Positions 56,709-64,000 of a DNA stretch of 64,000 nucleotides are shown one piece after another. The notes beneath the pieces were generated by a model. That model did not search any database, was not told where the DNA came from, and was given only the letters and a program-made list of their open reading frames with translations. Numbering within the stretch: the first letter of the stretch is position 1; every line of letters begins with the position of its first letter. Both the position numbers and the translations under genes were made by a program. The stretch comes from Vishniacozyma victoriae (taxonomy: Eukaryota; Basidiomycota; Tremellomycetes; Tremellales; Bulleribasidiaceae), in contig JADPYG010000088.1 in assembly GCA_017654735.1 (NCBI GenBank), forward strand, positions 3,410,001 through 3,474,000, read 5' to 3'.

Positions 56709-59373
56709 ATGCAGGTCGACGAGCCCGCATTGGCATCGTCTTCTAGGAGAAAGATTGTGCACGTTGTCGACCCAGACTACACCGACGTCACCCGGCAGGA
56801 GCCTTTCAACTATCGTTCTCTGCCAAGTCATGATCCCGCAATCTGTATTGATGCTGGTACGTCTACGTTCCTCATCTCAAGGGCAAAGTACTAAATGAGT
56901 TAGGCTCCTCGACATGGCGAGCCGGATTCTCAATCATGTCCGACCCTTATATAGACCGACCCAACATGGTCTCTCGGTACAAGGAGAAGAAGTTTGGAAG
57001 ACAGTACATGCTGTTCGGGAAGGATGGGGATGTGGATGCCATGTCTCGGTCAAGTCAGAAGGCAATGTTTGAGGGAGATCTGTTGATACAAGCGGATATA
57101 CTGGTGAGCCAACTCTGTCATCATGAGGATTTAGCCTGATGATCAGGAAAACGCACTGGACTACACGTTTCTGAACTTGGGCATAGATACGGATAGGATA
57201 TATCACCCAATAGTGATGACGGAACGTCTTGCCAATCCTTTATACACTCGAGCAAGTGAGTGCATCGGGCCAGTCTATCAGATCTGAGCTGACTCGCAAA
57301 GTGACCTCTGAACTCCTATTCGAAATGTACGGTGCCCCGTCAGTCACCTACGGTATCGACTCGCTCTTCGCCTTCTCCCGTCAGAAGCGTCCGGATGGAT
57401 TGTCAATCAGTATGGGAAATAATGCGACTACCGTCATACCTATCGTTGGTGGTCGAGGAATTCTGAGTAGATCGAAACGGTAAGCTGCTGTCCTCTGAGT
57501 AGTGCACAAAGCTAACCTTGCAGAATACCATTTGGAGGAGCTCAAGCTTCAGAGCTAATGCTGAGACTAGCTCAGCTCAAGTATCCCAGCTTCCCGCTGA
57601 AGGTCACGCCTCAACAGGCTACTGTAAGCTTATTCCGGTAGGACAATCAGACGAAGCTGATACAGCAGTTTATGGTCCACGAGACATGTTACTTTGCGTC
57701 GAATTACGAGGAAGAGATCCGTAGTATGGGAGATCCAGCGACTATGGCAGCACATACAACAGTTGTTCAATTCCCATACACCGAGGCAGTAAGCTCTTTC
57801 GCGACTTCCAGAGAACGTGGAGCTGATCTCATCAGGTGGTGGTCGAGAAATCAGAAGCGGAGATCACTGCTGCAGCAGCGAAGCGAACGCTGAACGGCAA
57901 AAGATTACAGGATATGCAAGCCAAGGCTCGAGCTGAAAAGGTGCGTCTTTGAGAGGGGAGTTGGACTGATCTTAGCTTGCCGCAAAAATGGTTGAATTGG
58001 AGGAATACAAGATCCTGGCGTCTGAAAGGAGCAGTATGAAGAAAGCCGACTTCGTCGCTCGTTTAGTCAGGGACACCCCATTCGACACTGAGGCGGAGCT
58101 AGACGCATGGATCAAGAAAACAGAAGCCGATATTAAGCGTAAAGAAAAGAAGGATCTAGGCGAGGAGGCTGAACCAGAGGAAGATCCGGTATTCCCGATG
58201 GTTGATCGACCTGATGCTGAGTTGAATGAAGAGGAGATCAGGGAGAAACGTAGACAGAGGCTCATGAAAGCCGGATGGGAAGCCAGGGTCAGAGCGAGGG
58301 AGGAAAAGCGAAAGGAGAAGGATAGACTAGACGAGGTCAAGAGGCAGGAGGAGGAATTCAGAGACACTGATCCTGTTGGTTGGTCTGCCAAGATGAGGTC
58401 TGAACAGGAGGTATGTGTTGGCGAAGTCCTTGATAGGTAGTGCTGATTTCAAGGACGTGATCGCTCGTATACAAGAACGAAAGAAGAGAAAGGCTCAGCT
58501 GGGTGATAGGAAGTCGGCGGCTGCACAGAGTCGTATGAAGACTATTGCGACACTCGCAGCGGAGGACGCTGTTGGTCCCGCCAAGAAGCGTAAGAAGGGA
58601 GGCGAGAAGGATGATGGCTTCGGACGGGATGACTCTGATTGGGCTGTATATCGAGAGGTCGTAAGTCACGCGAAGCTTCAACACTTGGTCGCAATTGACA
58701 CACTAGGGCGGTGAGGAAGACTCTGACGCAGAAGAAGATGATCAGACTCTACTTCAAACAATCGAAGGCCAGCTTCTCCAGTACGATTCCAAGTTTACAG
58801 AAGACGAGACATTTGAAGGCCGCGCACATGCCAAGAACGCACTCATCAACGCATTCGTCCGTGGTGGACAAGAGGGCAAATTCAACCCCGAAGATATGAG
58901 GATGAATCACCAATTACACCTCAACGTCGAGGGGATCCGAGTGCCTGAAGCATTCTTCCAGCCTGATATGTTTGGACAAGATTATGCTGGGATTGGAGAA
59001 TTGGCTGGATGGATCATGAATGGCTATGATGAGGATTTGAGGAGGCGAATGATGCAGGTAAGTCACCGAAATCTGCCCAAGATGATCGCTAATCAAACAG
59101 TGTATCTTCGTGACAGGAGGATCATCCATGTTCCCCAATCTTTTGCCACGACTACGCAATGAGCTTACACCGCTCCTACCTTTCCGAGCTCCTATGAAGA
59201 TAGTCTCATCGCTTGATGGCGGTGACCCGAGACTGGAAGCTTGGAGGGGAATGGCGGAATGGAGTCGAACGGAAGAGGCCAAGGAAGCTAGAATGACGAA
59301 AGCGGAATACGACGAGAAGGGGATGGAGTGGGTCAAAGATCATGCCTGGGGTAATGTAGCTCCGTTCGAGTAG
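56709..59373 (+). CDS. ARP5: Actin-related protein Arp5 (INO80 complex)
   Basis: Start MQVDEPALASSSRRKIVHVV, then the actin fold: AICIDAGSSTWRAGFS is phosphate loop 1, followed by MVSRYKEKKFGRQYMLFGKD, ILENALDYTFLNLGI, PIVMTERLANPLYTR, LLFEMYGAPSVTYGIDSLFA and the second loop LSISMGNNATTVIPIVGGR. As in Arp5 of yeast and animals, a long charged coiled-coil insertion interrupts the fold (about 57.9-58.7 kb: KLAAKMVELEEYKILASERS, DFKDVIARIQERKKRKAQ). The C-terminal subdomain resumes with LHLNVEGIRVPEAFFQPDMF, GIGELAGWI, IFVTGGSSMFPNLLPRLRNE and the end HAWGNVAPFE. Arp5 with Ies6 couples INO80 ATPase activity to nucleosome sliding. About 740 residues, typical for the family. The presence of the insertion separates it from actin and from Arp8. 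Confidence 0.95.
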
Positions 59374-59845
59374 GATATTGTCAGCCAATTGTATGTTCAT
59401 AGATAGAAAAGAGTAGCATGCAATATGTAGAACATGTGACACGGTGATACATGCGATTACAAGTCCAGTATGTATTTGACTTTGATGTGTGTTACAATGT
59501 AGAATGGGTAACAGAACTACTTCGAGAACACAATACTGAAACAATAAACCGAGAGACACCAAAGATGTGATAGTGGCCATGTATGTACAGACATGTCAAG
59601 TCAAGATGATGACGAATGCGATGAATTGGGAATGGGTGACATGTCGATTTTGAGTTGATTTCGATTTTGGATTTGATTTGATATTCTGCTTCTTTTCCGT
59701 TCCCCTCGAGAGTGATGATTGATACTTTACAATAAGTGGTATGATGATGAATAATGTCGAGAAAATGATTGTCGTCCTGAAAGTTTCGTGTATATGGACA
59801 GTAGTGCGTTTCGTGTATTTTTATTTTGTGATTGTTGCTTGCCCT
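59374..59845. other. Convergent 3' spacer
   Basis: 472 nt between the ARP5 stop and the convergent Ecl1-like stop. It is AT-rich with no gene seen. Confidence 0.6.
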
Positions 59846-62012
59846 TCAAGCCCTCACACCCCTATCTCTACCTCGACCTCGAGCTGGACTCTCAGCTCGT
59901 CGGCCCCTCGATCGACTCTGTCTGACTTCATCGTTTCTTCCCCTACTTCGACTTTGATTGTCGAGTACAGGAGGTAATAGACCAGCTGAAACCCCGTCGT
60001 CGCCTCCTAGGACTTTCGCTTGGGAAGTACGACCTCGACCCTCGGCTTTTGGGGTTCGACCTCTATCCTGGACATGGGCTGGGGCTTCGTCGTCATCGCT
60101 TCCCGATCCATCGGCGTCGTAAGATACCTGTCGAGCATGAGCATTGGCAGCGATAGATCTACCCCTACTTCGTCCCCTTGATCGTGATCTCGTCCTTGAC
60201 CTTGACCTTGATCGAGAGACACGACCAGATCTGGATCGTCGACCTCGGGCTAGTCGATCCGCTTCATCTTGAGCAGCGGCGTAGGCTTGTCGTGCTCGGA
60301 ACTCTTCGCCAATGGGACCAGCTTGAGGAACAATGATGTCCATGGGTACTGATCGTACTAGTTCCTTTGGTGGTGATTGGGCGGGACTCTCGACTCGACT
60401 CGCAGGAACAGGAGCAGCGGCGACGATGGGTTCAGACATGGGAGTCGAGGTGGATGTTGATGGGGTCGTCTTGGCGGTTGATGTCTTGGATGACTGGGGG
60501 GCAGGAGTGGGTAATGAAAACGGTGCGAATGACCGAAGATAATTTGATAGGTTCCAGATGGCTGAATGTCGCTGAGTGGAAGGTGCCTCAGACACCTTTG
60601 GCAATGGGGGATGTTGTTGTTGGATCCGAGCTTGAGCCGAGCCTCGTCGGTGATGTGATGAGTAGGCGGATTGCTGGTCGTCCGTTACCATATCGACATG
60701 ATCGTGATCGACATTATCGGTAGCGATAGTCGGTTCGTTGGCTTCCGAAAACGATATGGTCGAAAGTGTAGGAGTAGTTCCACCAAAGAAGAGGAGGTTG
60801 TCGTCGTTAACGTGTCCGGCAGATGATGTGGTGACGTCCACTTTTGAGACAGTAGCGGGAGCAGGTACTGAGTGAAGTCCTAGACCCGAAGATGTAGGAG
60901 GACGGGGAGGAGCAGCGGTAGAGCCGGTACCAGTAACGGAAGTCAAGGCCTTGACGATTGGACCGAGTCGACCAGCAGTCAAGCCGGCAAATACAGATTG
61001 GAGGCCACCTTTCGGCGTGGTTGAAAGTGGTTCCTCCTCGATAGTGGATTGGTTGGTCGCCGAGTCCTGCCTTCGAGTCCTAGCTCTACCCCTATCCCTG
61101 ACCTCCTCATCATTGACTTCATCCCCTTCTCTCTCCTTGACAGCCTTGGCCCAAGCCATGATATCTTCCCTACTGCGGGATGAAGATGATGAAGCAATGG
61201 CAGCAGCGACTGAAGATGAGATTGGAGATTGCGATTGTTTTCGTTGAGTGTATTGTCTTGATGAGAGGTAAGATGGGCTTTTACCAGTGATAGAAGCAGG
61301 AGTTGGGGTCTCGGAAGTTCGGTGAAACTCGGCGGGGAGTGATGGTCGAGCAGCTCTCGAGGCTCGAGACGCACTTGGTCGAGCAGTAGATCCGGTACCC
61401 ATCTTGGATTTCAGGCCGAGGCCGACAGCCTCATTATCGCTACTCTCTGACGTTGAACAAAAGACTGAATCGAGAGCGAGGGGTGTGGTAGCTCCACTCG
61501 ATTTGGATAGACCCCCATTACCAGATGGGATTCGAAGTGATGGTTTCTTCAGACCGGCTACGACGGGTGTAGTGTTGGAGGTAGTAGCGTAATGGGTAGC
61601 TTGAGGCTTTCGAGCGAATGCGGGAAGAAGTGTGCTATCACGTCGAGCTTTCGGGGATGATGATTCGAGAATATGGGTTGCGGGGAACGAAAAAGCACGT
61701 CGGTCTCGGACGGCTCGGTCGGATGTAGGAGTGACAATTACAGGTGGGACAACAGGTGCGAGGGGTGGTCGTGAGACTGTAAGTCGTCGAGGGTTCTTGG
61801 GCAGCTGTATGCAAGATGATAGAGGAGTGGTGGATGTGAGAGCTTGGGCATTGGGCGTAGCGGTATTGAGGTCTCCCTGTCGACATTGTTCTGAGCAGTA
61901 TGGGGTTCGAGCATCGAGCTGTTATGTCAATTTCGATCTCGCTCAAGTAGAGGTTACTCACTGTTTGCTTTGAGCACGTCAAGCACCAGTTTACATCCAT
62001 ACCCATATCCAT
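59846..62012 (-). CDS. Ecl1-type zinc-binding protein with SR-rich tail
   Basis: A 17-codon first exon (MDMGMDVNWCLTCSKQT, ATG 62012) joins across a 43-nt intron to LDARTPYCSEQCRQGD, giving an N-terminal ligand set C10, C13, C25 and C29. This W-C-L-x-C...Y-C-S-x-x-C-x-x-x-D pattern is that of the fungal life-span regulatory factor (Ecl1) family, short nuclear proteins that extend chronological life span in fission yeast and answer nutrient stress. Here it sits on a much longer protein of about 700 residues. The rest is disordered: Pro/Ser/Thr-rich, one more ordered-looking piece (REDIMAWAKAVKEREGDEVN, LQSVFAGLTAGRLGPIVKAL) and a C-terminal Arg/Ser repeat region (RSRSRSRTRSRSRGRSRGRS, ending RGRGRDRGVRA). 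The SR tail suggests RNA-processing contacts; that is inference. The short first exon is easily missed, since the second exon alone has an ATG at 61402. Confidence 0.72.
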
Positions 62013-64000
62013 TTTGGCGATCTAATAAAGTCAGAGTCTGTTTTGAGGGGAAAGGGAGATAGTGGAGCGGGAGTGTGAAAAGACTTGCCTTCTTATGTAT
62101 ATATCCCAGCACGCTGCAAAGGCAGGTAACCTGTCGAGAAGCTAGGCTTTTGTGCGGTAAAACCTAACACGCTGTAGATGTTGCTTCCCCACTTGACTAA
62201 AAAGAAGTTTGTTAGGGCGCGGCGTAATAGTCGAGAGCGCCTCGACTTTGGTTTTATCGGGTAGACGTAATAGATGTCGACCGAGAAAGCGATGTATGGA
62301 CAAAGGAGAAACCTTTGATGCGTTTATTTCTAGGGCCCCCAGAGTGATCTGCAGGGGGGTCAAGGTGGAATAAAGGAGAAGAGAACGTCGTCAAAGGTCG
62401 TAAAGGTCGTATAGATGGAGCGTAGTCAAATCATGGCGTAGGAAAGAAGATTGAATAGGATCGTCGTTATGATTGACAATGTGAAAATCGATTTAGGCGA
62501 AGGCGAGGGTAGTGACGATGATCGGTCGATTATGAAGCGAGTCGATATATGATTAGGGGTAGAGTGGGGAAAGAGGGCGTTGAAAGGTATGGGAAAGAGA
62601 TGGCTTGGTTAGCTACGGTTCCGAATAATGATGTTATGAGCCTTTTGTTCGTGACAGGGGATAGGGTGTATTTTGCTTGCTTCCTTTGATCACACCCAAT
62701 GACCAATACGAGCGGGCAACGTGTCTCCGTCTTCTCACATTCCGTATCTCAAATACTCGGCAATCCCCCCATCTCCTTACTTCCTTTCAAACACACACAA
62801 GGCTTTACTCTAGACTCTCGGCCGCCAGTTCCGCTCCGGAACATACGCTCATCCTGGGCGATCAAGCCTTATTCCCCATTCCTTTGAATTCCTTTTGTTC
62901 TTCTTCGGCGACCCCTCAAACGCGTTTCCCTTTCCCTTCCATGGCGCGGCTAGCCCAGAGCCAGCGAGATACAGAGCGAACAAAGCTCGTCATCAAGCCA
63001 CCTTTGTCATGCACACACAGAATCACGAGATAGTATAGAGACCGAAACTTACGAAGAGATATCTCCGTCGGGCTTTAACTATACTCGATGGTTTGTGCTT
63101 TGATAATATCGTGTTCTACGCTTTGATCGCTATTGATTTTGGGCGTTAATGTCGCGCCGAGCAATCCGGTAGATTGTCAAAGGACGTGTTGAGGTCCGGC
63201 CGGAATGGTTCTAAAGAAGGTAAGCTCGGGCGATGACTAGATGGTAGACACGGAGGGGCGTCGAAGTGGGGAAGGCGTCGACTTCGATGGATGGGACGTG
63301 CATAGCGATAAATGGGGACTTTTTCGCGTCATTAGACGCAACCCGTTCCTCATGTCCATCTCATGTCCTCATTGGTATGAACCCCATGTACACGATGCAG
63401 TCCAGTCCCGATAAGGATGGCGTGACTTACTGTAATTATATTCTATTTGCCTCTTTCCTTCTATAGATTACTTGATATGCTTAGCGCGTTTCAGATGTGG
63501 TAATGCGGATGACGGGTCGAGAAGTGATCGATAATGGTTTTATCATTCATTGCGTTTGAGCGAGGGTCTGAACGATTGAACAATCTGATGGGGTGGGGGA
63601 AGGTTTGGGAGCGGAGGGTAGGTAGAGAGTCGGGTCATAAATCGGCCATCGGTTACGTTTCCGTATCGGTCGGGGTCCGAAGTTTAATGTGGGCTGATTT
63701 TGTAGTACTTTGGGGGTAATGTATATGCCTGCGAGTTTGGCCGTCGTATTCGGGACAATAACCAGTTTAGAGTATATATGTATGGTGTGGGTTCAAGTTT
63801 CGTCGTTCCTTGCTTCTAGTAAAGATATACAGGCGATAGATAGTTCACTGAAACGTTTCTGGAATCGTCCGATCAGGCATGAGGTCCAAGGGGAAGAGCC
63901 TGAACTACGTTGCACTGCAGTTGGCACACGAATCCACCATAAGACCCAATTTCGAATTTCTATCAGGCTATCTCTCTCTCGCTTTGGGCTACGCTTAGCA
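62013..64000. other. Intergenic to window end, no gene seen
   Basis: About 2 kb upstream of the Ecl1-like gene. Open frames of up to 118 codons at 62.7-63.0 kb on the plus strand have no splice support or recognisable motif. Confidence 0.5.

Noticed and set aside
62677..63033. 118-codon plus-strand frame near the right end
   Set aside because: No recognisable motif, Ser/Thr/Pro composition of non-coding CT-rich DNA, no intron context.

Overview
The window is nuclear DNA of a basidiomycete yeast, most likely a tremellomycete (Cryptococcus/Kwoniella relatives). The evidence is structural. Almost every gene is cut by short introns of about 35-60 nt with GTRNGT donors and a CTGAC/CTAAT branch site just before the acceptor AG. 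Genes are packed on both strands. The set of products is fungal: exocyst Sec3, velvet factor, GH71 glucanase with WSC domains, Msh1, Vps15 and an Ecl1-type factor. The genus is inferred. No tRNA, rRNA, transposon or CRISPR was recognised. Gene models below were assembled by joining reading frames across introns by eye; exon edges are firm where a family motif runs across the junction and are flagged where they are not.

Left part (1-12.5 kb, all minus strand): the N-terminus of a secreted protein that runs off the window edge, an unrecognised conserved-looking protein (2.4-3.8 kb), then five tandem, same-strand, diverged BTB/POZ-like paralogues (5.1-11.9 kb). The five share intron positions, a tiny last exon carrying the stop codon, and a short element (GGTCYGTGCGCA on the coding strand) upstream of each start. 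This array is the most unusual object here.

Middle part (12.5-44.5 kb): a mitochondrial carrier, a VelB-like velvet regulator with a long insertion inside its DNA-binding domain, exocyst SEC3, a PHD/AT-hook protein, an ornithine cyclodeaminase/mu-crystallin family enzyme, a homeodomain factor behind a 2.8-kb gene-free stretch, a Red1/ZFC3H1-like putative RNA-exosome adaptor with a G-quadruplex-like G-tract in its promoter, a secreted two-WSC GH71 alpha-1,3-glucanase, a single-pass membrane protein, an Mpo1-type dioxygenase and NMD3.

Right part (44.7-62 kb): VPS15 (divergent from NMD3), a nitroreductase, a membrane-anchored histidine acid phosphatase, mitochondrial MSH1 (divergent from ARP5), ARP5, and an Ecl1-type zinc-ribbon protein with a long SR-rich tail. 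The last 2 kb holds no supportable gene. Most genes are unrelated housekeeping or regulatory genes; only the BTB array and the two divergent pairs suggest co-regulation.
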